A DNA stretch of 64,000 nt from Doris montereyensis. Taxonomy: Eukaryota; Mollusca; Gastropoda; Nudibranchia; Dorididae. A program made the position numbers and the translations under genes. The stretch lies in NCBI GenBank assembly GCA_037039925.1, contig JAXRKP010000670.1:27501-91500 (forward strand), given 5' to 3'. The notes under the pieces were generated by a model, which had not been told where the DNA came from, did not search any database, and worked only from the letters and a program-made list of their open reading frames with translations. The stretch's first letter is position 1; the number at the start of each line of letters is the position of its first letter. Of this stretch, positions 1 through 11,713 are shown piece by piece.

Positions 1-728
1 CACCTAACAGATTTAATCTATCTGTGTCCATGAAATAAGCATGAAAAGGGTTATTTCTCACAATATGCAAAACGCCTTACATTTCTTAGTATTGAATTCC
101 AACTGCCAAGTAATGGACCAATTGCATAAAGATAATAAATCTCTTTGAGCAGTATGGTAGTTTAAAGCTGAGTCATGTATTGTTGTATCATCAGCAAACA
201 TCTTACAAGAACACGAAAAAAAGATAATGGACCCAATACGCTTCCTTGAGGAACTCCATTAGTTACATTTTTAAAGTCAAATATTGTATTTCTCACTACA
301 GCTCTTTGTTTACGACAATAAAGAGATCCAAAACTTTGCCTGATATGCCATTAGCGTTTAACTTAATAAATAATCTTTCGTGTGGAACCGAATTAAATGC
401 TTTTTGAAAATCAAGGTATATATCAAATTTAGTAAAATCCTCCATAACATGCACATATTGTGTTACACAGGATCTTCTATTTCTAAAACCATATTGACAC
501 TCGCTTAGCATTATTTCCTGATGCAAGAAAATTCATGACACTGTCTTTCAAAAGGGGATTAAAAAACTTTGCATAAAATGCATGTTAGGCTTATAGGTCT
601 GTAGTTTTCAACATCATTTATATTATCTCTTTTAAATACCGCCGTAACATTTGCCTGCTTCCAATCATTTAGGATAGAGCCTGATGCCAAGGACTCAATA
701 CAAATAATACTGAACTCTTTGAATTAAA
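1..728 (-). mobile_element. CR1/Jockey-like LINE fragment, reverse transcriptase region
   Basis: Minus-strand translation gives successive reverse transcriptase motifs of a non-LTR retrotransposon. In order these are a DWKQA ... NYRPIS block (about 700-590), QYGFRNRRSCVTQ followed by DFQKAFNSVPHERL (526-370), NGVPQGSVLGPL (about 275-235) and FADDTT (198-181). The last two lie in a different frame from the GFR block, so the copy carries at least one frameshift. The order and spacing match the palm domain of CR1/Jockey-type elements. The fragment runs off the left edge, so its 3' end is not seen. Its 5' limit abuts the minisatellite at about 716-728. It is a dead remnant. Confidence 0.85.
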
Positions 729-1365
729 CTGAAACATCGCTGATCTGGAAAAAAGCGTAACTCCTCCCCCCCCACTCTTTGAATTAACCTAAAACATTGC
801 TGATCTGAAAAAAAGTTAATCCCCTCTTTGAATTTGTTTAAAACATTGCTGATCTGAAAAAATAAATCCCCTCTTTGAATTTATTTAAAACATTGCTGAT
901 ATGAAAAAGTTAACCCCCTCTTAAATTAATTTAAAACATTGCTGATCTGAAAAAGTTAACCCCTATTAAATTTATTTAAAACATTGCTGATCTGAAAAAG
1001 TTAACCCCCTCTTAAATTTATTTAAAACATTGCTGATCTGAAAAACTTAACCCCCTCTTAAATTAATTTAAAACATTACTGATCTGAAAAAGTTAACCCC
1101 TCTTTAAAATGATTCAAAACATAGCTGATCTGAAAAAAATTAAGCCCCTGTTTGAATTAACATGAAACACAGCTGATGTGAAAAAAGTTAACCCCTCTTT
1201 GAATTAACCTAAAACATAGCTGATGTGAAAAAGTTAACCCCCTCTTTGAATTAACCTAAAACATAGCTGATGTGAAAAAGTCAATCCCCTCTTTGAATTA
1301 AGAATAAAATAGGTTACTACCGATGTGAAAAAGGCAACCCCTTCTTTGAATTAACTTACAATGTA
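716..1365. repeat. Minisatellite, about 48-bp unit, ~13 copies
   Basis: The core 'aaaacattgctgatctgaaa' followed by 'agttaaccccctctttgaat' recurs about 13 times with 80-95% identity by eye. Left copies carry gctgatctg and right copies gctgatgtg, so there are two sequence subfamilies. No coding potential. Confidence 0.92.
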
Positions 1366-1825
1366 GAATTCAAATGCAGTTTGACAAGAGATCAATGTAT
1401 CAGCTTATCATGACATTCTAAGTACGCATACTTGACATGCAAACAATATAAATAAACTAATAAATAAATGAACACTATCGACAATTTTTTATACAGATTT
1501 ATAATATCATGTCATTTATATATTAATATAAACATCTCATGAAAACTCCTTTAAAAAAAACTGGTTCTTAAAAAAAAACAACAACCCAACTAAACAAAAG
1601 CAAAATACCTGTAAGTTTTCTGTATTATCAAGCAAAATCTACACAATTGACAATCATGGGCCATATTTATATTTCTAGATGGAAATTATCGATTTAATTA
1701 GATACCACCAATCCCACTGGCCATAACTCGCTATAGATAAAAAGGGAATCAACAGCACAACAAATAAACGAATGGCAACGTGTTAACTTTATAGAAGGCC
1801 TTGCTTGGACGAAACCGTTGTAACA
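1366..1825. other. AT-rich spacer with no recognisable feature
   Basis: Unique-looking AT-rich sequence between the minisatellite and the ATA repeat. I see no coding exon, RNA gene or mobile-element end. Confidence 0.6.
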
Positions 1826-1826
1826 T

Positions 1827-1830
1827 GATG

Positions 1831-1921
<91 letters not shown>

Positions 1922-1925
1922 TAAC

Positions 1926-1958
<33 letters not shown>

Positions 1959-1994
1959 ACTAATAATAATAATAATGATAAATAATGATAATAC

Positions 1995-2039
<45 letters not shown>

Positions 2040-2152
2040 TAATAATAATGATAATAATAATGATAATAATAATAATGATAATAATAATGATAATAATAAT
2101 AATAATAATGATAATAATAATAATAATAATAATAATGATGATGATGATGATG

Positions 2153-2220
<68 letters not shown>
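1827..2220. repeat. (ATA/AAT)n trinucleotide microsatellite, ~390 bp
   Basis: Nearly pure AAT repeats interrupted by scattered ATG and ACT triplets, including a (GAT)6 block near 2136-2153. All six frames are open through it and give meaningless homopolymers (Ile, Asn, Leu/Tyr), so predicted proteins here should be ignored. Confidence 0.98.
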
Positions 2221-2222
<2 letters not shown>

Positions 2223-2270
2223 AGGACAGAAAGACCCACACTGGGACAGAGATAGGGTGGAGAAAGAGGG

Positions 2271-2271
<1 letters not shown>

Positions 2272-2366
<95 letters not shown>

Positions 2367-2649
2367 AGGGAGGGAGGGAGGGAAAGGGACAGGGAGAGGA
2401 AGAGGGAGATGGAGAGGGAGAGGGAGAGTGAGAGGGAGAGGGAGAGGAGGAGGGGAGAGGGAGACGGAGATGGAGAGAGAGGGAGAGGGAGCGGAGGGAG
2501 AGGGAGAGGGAGAGGGAGAGGGAGAGGGAGAGGGTGGAGAGGGATAGAGAGTGAGAGGGGAGGGGAGGGGAGGGGAGGGGAGGGAGAGGGAGAGGGAAAG
2601 GGGAGAGGGGGAGAGGGAGAGAGGAGAGAGAAAGAGGAGAGAGAGAGGG

Positions 2650-2737
<88 letters not shown>

Positions 2738-2750
2738 CACACACACACAG
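2272..2750. repeat. (GA)n and GGGAGA purine tract, ending in (CA)n
   Basis: Almost 460 bases in which the plus strand is nearly all purine: (GA)n at both ends, and mixed GGGAGA/GGGGA units between about 2360 and 2640. A short (CA)n at 2735-2748 follows. Such polypurine mirror tracts can adopt triplex (H-DNA) structures and are prone to assembly error. Not coding. Confidence 0.97.
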
Positions 2751-3307
2751 AGAGGTCTGTAACCGGCAGGATGATTTGTTGCTCATTATCTTATTTGATC
2801 CTGTTTTTGACAGGAATCAGCTATAACTACTAACAGTGGAGATTAGACTCATAACCACAGCACTACTGTTATATAAGGGTTCCAATAGTTATTTTGTATT
2901 TCTTGGTTTGGATGGGTTGGGGATTTTTTTTGATGTTTTGAGGTTTGCCTCGACATTTCTGCTGTGGCTTCCTCCTGTCTCATTCGTCACATTGTCTTAC
3001 AAGAGACACAGGATTGGCGCTCTTGCTGCTGATGGCAAATCTTGTTCTGTTTTAATTTTATGTTTATCTTTTTGAGGGTGTATATGAGGGGCAATGTTGG
3101 GCGGAGCAAGTCTGAGAGAAAGTTACAGTTCGATTTCTTTTTTTTATCGAAGATTGTTAATTAACTTTTTTGTTTTGTTACACTCTCCCTTTAGTGAAGT
3201 TAGTTAATGCAAAAAATGTGCAAATTGTGGTAAAGCACCAAACTTGGCAATTTCTTTAGCTAATACCGATATAAATATAAACGATCGTTGATATAAAACC
3301 ACCCTGA
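2751..3307. other. Spacer with no recognisable gene
   Basis: Open frames are 80 to 85 codons or shorter and show no recognisable domain. No splice-flanked coding segment was identified. Confidence 0.5.
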
Positions 3308-3985
3308 TAATGTACCCTGAATGACCAAAATTGACCAGTGAAATGTCCACTATATTTGTATAGTAAAAAAACTTCCTGAGTTGACCAAACTGTGAGGACA
3401 ACGTGTATGCTTCCTGGAAGGGCAGAGTAAATTTACCATAACTAATTATTGACAAGCGCAAAGACTATGATGACCGTTTGACCGTGAATTAACAAAACTG
3501 ACCAGTGGAATGTCCACTTTATTTGTATGTTTTAAAAAAACTTCCTGGGCTAACCAAATTCTGAGAACAACGTATTATCGTCGATAAACGTTTTTATTGA
3601 AAAGCTATCATAGCTCACTATTGACAAACATTGATGACCATTTGACCGTGAATGAAAAACTAAAACTGACCAGTGAAATGTCCACTTTATCTGTATATTA
3701 AAAAATCTTCTTGATCGTTAATAAATGTCTCATGGAAGGTCAGAGTAATTTATCATAACTTATTACTGATACGTGCTATGACTATGGTGATCGTTTTATC
3801 GCGAATGACAAGACTGGCCAGTAACACGTCCACTTTATATTGTATTTATAGAGAAAAAAAACTTCTTAGACTGACCAAAATTTGAGAACAACGTGTGTGA
3901 ATGTGTTATGGAAGGACAGAGTAAGTTTATCATAAATTAACATTGTCAAGAGCAAACACTATGATGATCGTGTGACCAGTATTTC
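3308..3985. repeat. Diverged tandem repeat, ~168-bp unit, about 4 copies
   Basis: The anchor 'gaccagtgaaatgtccact' occurs at 3333, 3500 (one change), 3668 and, more diverged, 3816. The spacings are therefore 167, 168 and 148. Each is followed by an A-run, 'cttcctg..ctgaccaaa', 'gagaacaacgtgt', 'ggaaggacagagtaa.tta' and 'ctatgatgaccgtttgac'. The unit length is in the range typical of satellite monomers, but this is only a short, old, diverged array. Confidence 0.85.
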
Positions 3986-4430
3986 TGAACGTCCGGTTAA
4001 ATTGACTAATTGACCAATTGAACAAATAAGCAAGATTTAAACAGAAAATTGGAATTAAGTCTTCGGTTTGCTTATACTTCACAATGAAGACGACAAAACG
4101 ATAATAATAAGTCTTGAACTGACCATTAGACTAACCAATACAGAAAACAAGATCCCATTGTTTGCTGATGAGTGTTACAAATTGTTAGCGTTAATCTTAT
4201 TTCACATTTAAACTAATATGAAATTGTGAAGAGGAAAACATATGTAAGAGAGTCTTCTAGCCAAGGTAAGTGATTGTTATTTGTTTAAAATTATACCCTT
4301 ATTTACAAAAAAAGTCACCTAATTACATAAGAACGCAAAATATCTTACTCAGCACCGGAATCTACAAAACTGATCATACATCAACTTTAAGAGCATTACT
4401 TTGTCACTCACAGATACACACACACACACA

Positions 4431-4466
<36 letters not shown>

Positions 4467-4539
4467 TAAGCGCATAAACAAACACACATAAAAATGTACA
4501 TTTGGTACATCGCTGTACACAAATCTTATTTTTACCTAA
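3986..4539. repeat. Spacer containing a (CA)n microsatellite (about 4415-4462)
   Basis: A (CA)n tract with two interrupting GA steps lies at about 4415-4462. The rest of the stretch shows no gene or element. Confidence 0.85.
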
Positions 4540-5729
4540 TTACTTGCAAAACCCTCCACAAAAGCACATTTGTGTACAAGGTAATGCATCCCTGCAGCCA
4601 CTGGTTGTTTTACACACTTTACGACAGCCGCGCTTGATTAGTTCCTGGTAGGATTTGGATGCTGCAGGCATAGGTGTCCAGAATGGAGCAATGCTATTGT
4701 CGTTGAGAATCCAGCCCCATTCAGTGGGGATTTTTTTGAGTTTGTAGCTGACAGAGAATTTCAGCCATCGTGTGTAATTTGTGTGGTCCATGGCAAACAG
4801 CAAAGGTGTTAATTGATAAAGTGAATCTACATATAATTCAACACCACCTTCTCTTACTGATCTGATGAATTTTAAGATCATGAGCTCAGTTTTTTTAAGG
4901 ATCAGTGACTAGTTGAAAAATGTTCCACGACATTCCTTTGATTCCTTGTACCATATTTCGAAAGCTTTGTCGTTTCTAATTGTTTCATCGTCAATTGCCC
5001 AAATGTATGCTTGTTGGGGCCAATAAAGAGCATCGGCGATAATTTCATGCGCATGCCTGCAACGCTTGAGATGAGAAGCTGTCAACATTCAACCTGCTGT
5101 ACCAGGCCCACACATTCCAGGCTTTATTATCGCCTCGGTCCATTTACTTCCGCCAAGTACAGATCCAACCATGTTAAGAAGACCATCTCTATATGCAACC
5201 CACCAAGAAATATATCAATTTTGTTTTCTCGACATTCCCCTGGCCACGTCCATTGAACCTGTTTGGAAAGCGCGTATAATGGTTGTTCAACGGCAATGAC
5301 TGGTGTCTGTCCTGGGTTGAGATATTTAACAGCTCTCTTAATTACATCCATACAATGCTTCACGGTGGCGATATGATTGGCACTGTCATACCACATGGGT
5401 AACATAATGATTATCGAAATGTCCCATGCTTCATTTTCTGTGGCAACAGCATTGAAAGCTACAAATGTTAGGTTTTCTGATGAAGCTTGCAGTGTTTCTG
5501 AGACGTGCTGTAACCATGTGCTCTGCCGGCAGAATGTGACTAAAAAATTAATGGTTGGGGTTGCGTAGAGCGATAAGAAGAAAAAAGTAAGATGTATTGC
5601 TTTGGGACTGACACGAGTGACACTGGCACTGCGCTTGCCGTTGGGGGAGAAAAGTGGATGTGAATCTAGATCTACACGTTCAACACAAAAACTTATAGTA
5701 TGCACACATTCACATACACACAAATACAC
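4540..5729 (-). pseudogene. Broken copy of an uncharacterised multicopy invertebrate gene (NPGQTPV / GGLHIE family)
   Basis: Read right to left on the minus strand, this gives a protein I recognise as a recurrent unnamed family in mollusc, cnidarian and crustacean genomes. Landmarks in order are KYLNPGQTPVIAVEQPLYAL, QVQWTWPGE and GGLHIEM (5400-5190); ASHLKRCRHAHEI (about 5080-5040); REGGVELYVDSL and DHTNYTRWL (4850-4765); then a Cys-rich tail ending CFCGGFCK (4625-4540). The order and spacing fit the family, whose function I do not know. The copy is dead: a frameshift near 5160, a TGA at 5089-5091 and a TAG at 4909-4911 interrupt it. Its 5' end runs into the left arm of an inverted repeat (5690-5781), which hints that the gene travels on a DNA element. 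Confidence 0.7.
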
Positions 5730-6073
5730 ACAGACGCCCGTATCGTGAAAACCCGGAAATGATGACGTAGACCCCCCCCCCTCCCTATTAAATGACTAAT
5801 TCTAACCAAAAAAATATTTTCTCCTAACCTAATACTTAATTTTGTATTTCCACGCGTAGACTATGAAATATATGAGTCGCTGAATTCAAATATACAATCA
5901 TATTTCACGGATGACAAGCCCTCATACTGTTATGTTCAGTCACAAATTCGCTCGGGGACGGGGATGGGGGGGGGGGGGGGGGGGGTCTACGTCATTATTT
6001 CCGGTTTTCCACGATCTTGATACGGGCGTCTGTGTGTATGTGTGTGTGTGAATGTGTACATACTGCAAGTTTG
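5690..6073. repeat. Imperfect inverted repeat, arms ~90-110 bp
   Basis: The left arm (about 5690-5781) and the reverse complement of the right arm (about 5962-6073) share, in order, 'cacattcaca.acacaca', 'acacacagacgcccgtatc', 'ccggaaatgatgacgtagac' and a poly-C run. The roughly 180-bp loop is AT-rich. This looks like a fold-back or MITE-like element, or the terminal repeats of a larger element. The poly-C/poly-G runs at the inner ends are potential G-quadruplex and assembly trouble spots. Confidence 0.8.
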
Positions 6074-8592
6074 TGCACATTAGTGACATGACAAATAATG
6101 AGGGTTGAAAAAATAGTTGTGACAGAGAACCAATGCGGTGTTCTGTATTTTAAATATGCCATAACAATTTTATCGACATTTTCAGATGACTCTGACTCTC
6201 TTAATTGTCATTTGTCAGCGTGGTTCTATATCACATTTTGTTCGTCTTTCAAAGCTCTTACACCTGTGTGTTTCATGCTTTTACCACAATGTGCACAATC
6301 GATGTGTTTTTTGGCTTTAACTGACTCCACTACTATGCTTTTAATGTACTTGTAACTTTTCATTCCTTCAGTTTTTCATTCTTATTCCTCCTATTCCGCT
6401 CTTCCTCTTCTCACTACTTTTTGTGAAGGAAAAGTCCTTATAGATGACGTAAAAGTCGCTAGTTTTTGCTTCTTTTCTATTTCCTTACCGGTATTCATCA
6501 TGTTATTTAAAGTATAATAAAGTATTATAATGACATAAACTATCATTTGCCTGGTTGTTAATCTAATAAAATTGCTTTCTTTTTGCCTTAAACTTAAACA
6601 GTTTTGACATCTTTCCTCTTCACACCCTCTCAAGAGATCATACGTTTTTTATTTGTTTTAATCCCTATTTTCTATGCACTTTCATTTTAAATAAAAGAAA
6701 AAAGTTACAAACATTGTGAAAATAGAAATAAAACGTTTATTTATTTTTTAATATCACAGAAGATATGGACAGATTATGACAACAGATCATGCAGTGCAAC
6801 AAACTACTTCCAATTGCTCATATTTAAAGGACAAGAACTTGAGAAAAATAATACTCCTAAGGCCCTGTGAGGAAATAAATAAATCTGTGATTAATCTTAA
6901 AATATAGATTAATACTGAGCAGTGATATAGGGTACATTAAATTTTCAATATTTCCCATATTTCGCAATCTAATCGTTGTTAATGTCATAGGGAGACATAA
7001 ATTATTCCCTTGTATTAAAGGAAACAAATTCCTATATATAACTTGGATTTTCATAATGATCTAATGGTGTTAAAACAATACAAGGTGAATGAAAAATATA
7101 GAGATACATGTAAAATTCACTTAACCTATTTTAAAAACAATCTTTTATCGCAGACACAATAGCATAAAACATCATAATTTAATAAAGTACTATATAAATG
7201 AGATCAGAAGAAAATTATACAATTACAATAAATATCATATAATAAAGAAAAAGGAATGAACAGTAAATCCCTGTTAATCAATGTAATGCAGTGTTTTATT
7301 GCTTCCATGATACCAACAATAGGAATGTGAACTTATTTAGATATAAGTGATGAAAAGAAGACCAACTACTACTACTACTAGTGACTACTAATGATGAATC
7401 ACTACCAATATAACATTTAACCATTAGTCATCCTTTCACAAACTCAGACCGTGACATCCAATATTCAAATTCAGTATGTCTGATAGTAAAAGTAAAGTGT
7501 TTTGGTGTACCAAAATTTTTAAAAAATCAATGAAAAAAGATTAATTTCAACTTCATTTTCAGCAATGAACTACACTGAAACCAGCCCATTGCTAGTCAGT
7601 CTAATGTATTACACAATCTCAGATTTGGCTTGCAGTTTATAGTTTACATCACAAATACTTAAGAATTAAACAGTTCAGTTGCTATGATGGGTGGCATATG
7701 CCACCTATTCTATAAGTTCTATAAAACCATTATATACAAACTAAATACCGTAACACATTCAAACAATGGTAATTTACTTTGAAATAGAAAATTAATCAAA
7801 TTTTGCTTCAATAATAAAAACAATAAAATACTTTTATATAACGCTCATCATCAAATTAACCCCTGAGCATTTTACACATTTAATATTGTGTAGGAAACAA
7901 TTGCTTTTGTCTTTTCTTGCTATCTTAGCAAAGTTTCAATTTTATCTCCTTTTCTTCTGCATCAACAACCAAACACAATTTCCCTTGTATTAACTTTGTT
8001 ACTAACGACAACTAAATGTGAAACAGAATTAGTTCAATATGACATCAGAAATGATATTTTGTACATTCTCTCTGAAAATGAATTTTAGATTGAATACCTC
8101 TAGTATTATATAGTAATCACTGGTATAAAAAAAAATTAAGTGAGAATGAGAATGAAAAATATGCAGATAAACGAGAAAAACTTCCTATAACTTCTATTCC
8201 CAAAGATCTTGACTACAGTATAAATGATTTGATTCTAATTTAAGCTTTCTGGTTGGTTGATTTATTAGATATTCTAGGCTATATAAGTAGAAGGAAACCA
8301 CCTAGAGATGCCTTTAAGTGGTATTATTTCAAAAAATGCCTACGTCTGACAGGTATTTATGTTATACAACTGACAAAATCAGCGTACAATACAGCTTCCA
8401 ATGTAGTTTTCTTCCCCATCTCCACAAACTCAAAACAACAAAACCGTAAATGCTGGGATTTAAAGGTTGTACTGTTACTACTTGTAGTGATTTCACAGAA
8501 CTGCTACAGTTTGTGCCCAACGCCATTCGATGCTCAATACAAACATGAAACAACAAAATGGAAGACATATGGGAATGCTATAAATTACAAAT
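6074..8592. other. Gene-free AT-rich stretch
   Basis: About 2.5 kb without a recognisable exon, RNA gene or mobile element. Open frames are under 120 codons and not protein-like. On the minus strand, AATAAA hexamers (TTTATT on the plus strand, for example around 6737-6750) could serve a very long 3' UTR of the ankyrin gene, but nothing here proves that. Confidence 0.5.
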
Positions 8593-8893
8593 CTGTTTTT
8601 TATTAAAAGGTCCTTCAAGGCCATTACGGCTAATAAAGCCGAAGTTATCCCGGTTTCTGAAGTGTGAAGTGGAACAGGTGACTATAATCACCTCCTGAAC
8701 AGGATGCTAGTCTGACACAAGTTTTAACTTCCAAGCAAGTTTTTGGACCCATTTGCATCTGAGTCGAGTGGGACAAATGCATATTGAATGTCTTTCACAA
8801 GGAACACAACACCAGACCTAGCTTTGCTAAGATTTGAACCAGGGACCTCATGATCCCAAGCCCGGCAGCCTAACCACTCAGCCATCGATGTCA
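8593..8893 (-). mobile_element. tRNA-derived SINE, copy 1
   Basis: This is the most complete head among the minus-strand copies. Reading right to left there is an A box TGGCTGAGTGG (8875-8885), a B box GGTTCAAATC (8832-8841), a body with 'aaggaacacaacacc', the conserved 'caggaggtgatt' hairpin block, and the family 3' end CCTTGAAGGACC. The tRNA-like head resembles class II (Leu/Ser-type) tRNAs. A 6-bp ACAAAT at 8587-8592 and 8894-8899 may be a target duplication but is too short to be sure. Confidence 0.85.
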
Positions 8894-11560
8894 CAAATAG
8901 ACTTGTATAAAATTATGAAAATCAAAGAAGTCAAAATACCAGCACTAAAATATGGCATTTATTTCATAAATCACTTGTATTTTTGGTAAAATTTGAGTTA
9001 AGATTAAAATTAAGTAACTCCATGCATTTTCAGTTGCAGAATCTATTTCTGCATTTAAAAATTTGATAGGGTCTATTAAATATTTAAAAAATTGTAAAAA
9101 AAAGATTACTCAAAATACCATAGAAATTTTTTTGTCAGCTAAAACTAATAGCAAATTTGATTCTTTATTAGATCAGTTGCCAAGCTGCATGCCCCTAAAA
9201 TCTGTAGTTTTGTGATATTAATCTTCAAATAACAGGATCCTCCATTCAAGATCAACCCATAAAACACCCCATTTTTAATGCTGGCAGATGTGCTGTTTTT
9301 TGTACAAAAACACCGTAGTAGCACTGCTTCCTTTAAAGACGCATTCTGAAATGATGAAGGTCAAGGACGCACTGGACTGCACAGAGTATGAAGGAGGTAA
9401 GTTTAAGTTTCTGTGAATGTGACAGACAGCCTGCTGACATGACATTTTACAAAATTTTGATGATTTGAACAATGGATGAATCTAGAGGACTAGAATAGGT
9501 TGAATGATTCTTGATTAGATGAAAGCCATGACAATTTTCAATGAACAAAGCTTGTGAAATTAATGTGTCACGGTATAAGCATAAGTATAAGGACAGGATA
9601 AATGTTAGCACAGTTAAAGATTGGCACAGAAATAGTTAAAAGCTGTGGAACGAGAATCGAAGATAGAGGAAATTTTTTTTTCCTTTCAACCTTACTTCAG
9701 CACGCTTATTAAATTTACATTTATCAAAATTGGCATTATTAATAAATAAGGGAAATCATTCAGATTAGAAATAACTCATCAAAGAATTAATTATGAAAGA
9801 CAAAGTAAAAGAAGAAGAAAGTATCTGGATCAGGCCATTCCTGAGTTAAAGAACAGGGAAAAAGTCAAACCTGGATATCATTCAAGAAAACAACACAAAA
9901 ACTAGGAGCCACAGTTCCCAGTTTTATAATTTACAATGAATATGATTGTCAAAGTGAACAAGAAGAGTAAAGGCATTCTAAATAACAAGGTAGTATCTAT
10001 TATTGTAGGCTGTTGATGTAGGCTTAATACAAGGACAATGTGCCAATGGCCACTACCATTTCATTACAATAGCATTAGCAAAGATTTAACATTACAGGTT
10101 TCAGATATTGTGTTTAACATCAGTACATGTTAACGGTTAAGAATTTAATGTTAAGATTCAAATACTCTTATTTATGTTGCTAAATCAATATTGTATAAAG
10201 AAAGCAATGAATTTACAATGTCTGATAATAAGTAAGTATATAATTAATATGTCTTTTGACACTTGTCCAATGTGATAAACTTTTGAAAGATGATAAACAG
10301 AATGAGCATGCTTTCTTTAAATCTCAAAGGAGAAAAGAAGAATAAAATTCTTATAATATCAATGGGGTGAAGGGTGGGTGTGAGGGTGGGGGGGGAGTGG
10401 TTGGCTTCTCTTATGACTCATAGGCCATGTATACTTGCTTAAAACCAATTAAAAGTTATGATTGAAGGACTATGGAAAAAACAAATAAAAAACTAAGAAA
10501 ACGGTCAACAAAAGCCTACACCAAAACCAAAAGCAGAGAGCCTAAAACTGCAGGCGGAAAACCAAGATAAAGAAAGGGGTAAAATAGCCAATGTATCTCA
10601 TACTTTTCATTTCAGTGTTCTATTTTGTATTCTTTTCAAAAATAAAACAAAGAGAAATAAATGTACACATCTCTATATACAAAAGGGGTGCATTTACAGG
10701 CCTACGTGTGATTGGTGCTTAAGATACAACATTTTAGTTAGTAGTCAAAGATACAAAGAAATTTTAAAAATGACATTGTTTCCTGAGGCGAGGGGTGGGA
10801 GGAGGGAGAATTTCCTTTTCACTTTTCTTTATGATATTTTTGTTTATACATGTTTCATTACCATTTTTTTTCAAACATTTATTTAAAAGGCCATGTTTCT
10901 CAATAAACTAAAAAAAAAGAAAAAAGCAGTAAATTTTCTACCTTAGGGTAAAACATCACAAACATGACAGTCTTCATTAAAACTAAAACAAGGGATCAGT
11001 AAGACAATTCAAAACCCTTTTCCTGAAAACTGACATAGAAAGCGCTATGAAAATATACATTCACAAGTGGGCTATCCTTATGGCATTTAAAACAATTGTC
11101 CTCCAAATTTTATTCAAGTATGAAAATGTATTTCAATTACATATTATTCAGACACAAAACGTAGCTATAAAGATCAAAATACAAAGATAAATTTATTTAC
11201 AAGCCAAATGTCCACAATTTCACAGACAATAAAGATATTATCTGTCAAAGAACTGGTTGGCAATGACATTTTGTGTGATTACAATATTCCATTTTAAAAA
11301 TGAAATAAATCCTTCACATGAGTCAGAGACAAAAGTAACGCTGTTCAACATTTCTCCCCACAATAAATATGAATATTTTTTAGGTCAAACTTTTCAATGA
11401 AACCCAAACTTTGCAAAAGCACTCCTGAAATCAGCATTTTAAGCAGCACACTTCACTTTACCATACCAAATAAGAATCGTGACTAGTCATTTTGTACATG
11501 GTAAACAACACCATCATAAGGAAAACTATCTTTTCATTGATCTTTTAAAGTTGTGCCGCC
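8894..11560 (-). other. Non-coding stretch downstream of the ankyrin gene stop, probable 3' UTR in part
   Basis: No exon or mobile element is evident over 2.6 kb directly 3' of the stop codon at 11561. The first clear minus-strand AATAAA after the stop is the complement of 11192-11197, about 365 bases downstream; others follow (for example near 10866). A G-rich run lies at 10389-10396. Calling part of this 3' UTR is inference from position. Confidence 0.45.
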
Positions 11561-11713
11561 TTATTTCCACAAAGAATATTGTGGCTGAGGTCCATGTCTA
11601 GAGTTTTGTGCGTTCATATCATCATCATCTGCCAGCACATCTCCACTCATAGCTGCTAGATAGTTGTTGCTGCTACTGTCATTACCTCGACCACGACCTG
11701 GTTTGTATTCAGC
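11561..11713 (-). CDS. Ankyrin gene exon 8 (last coding exon)
   Basis: Acceptor TTTTGTTTTAACAG|GCT. Encodes 50 residues starting AEYKPGRGRG, with a Ser/Asn run, ADDDD and a Gln-rich end YSLWK, then TAA at 11563-11561. Confidence 0.85.
   Translation of the reverse strand, partial: AEYKPGRGRGNDSSSNNYLAAMSGDVLADDDDMNAQNSRHGPQPQYSLWK

Noticed and set aside
1749..2826. Several long frames on both strands (77-345 codons)
   Set aside because: They are translations of ATA and GA microsatellites giving homopolymer or two-residue repeats; no gene.
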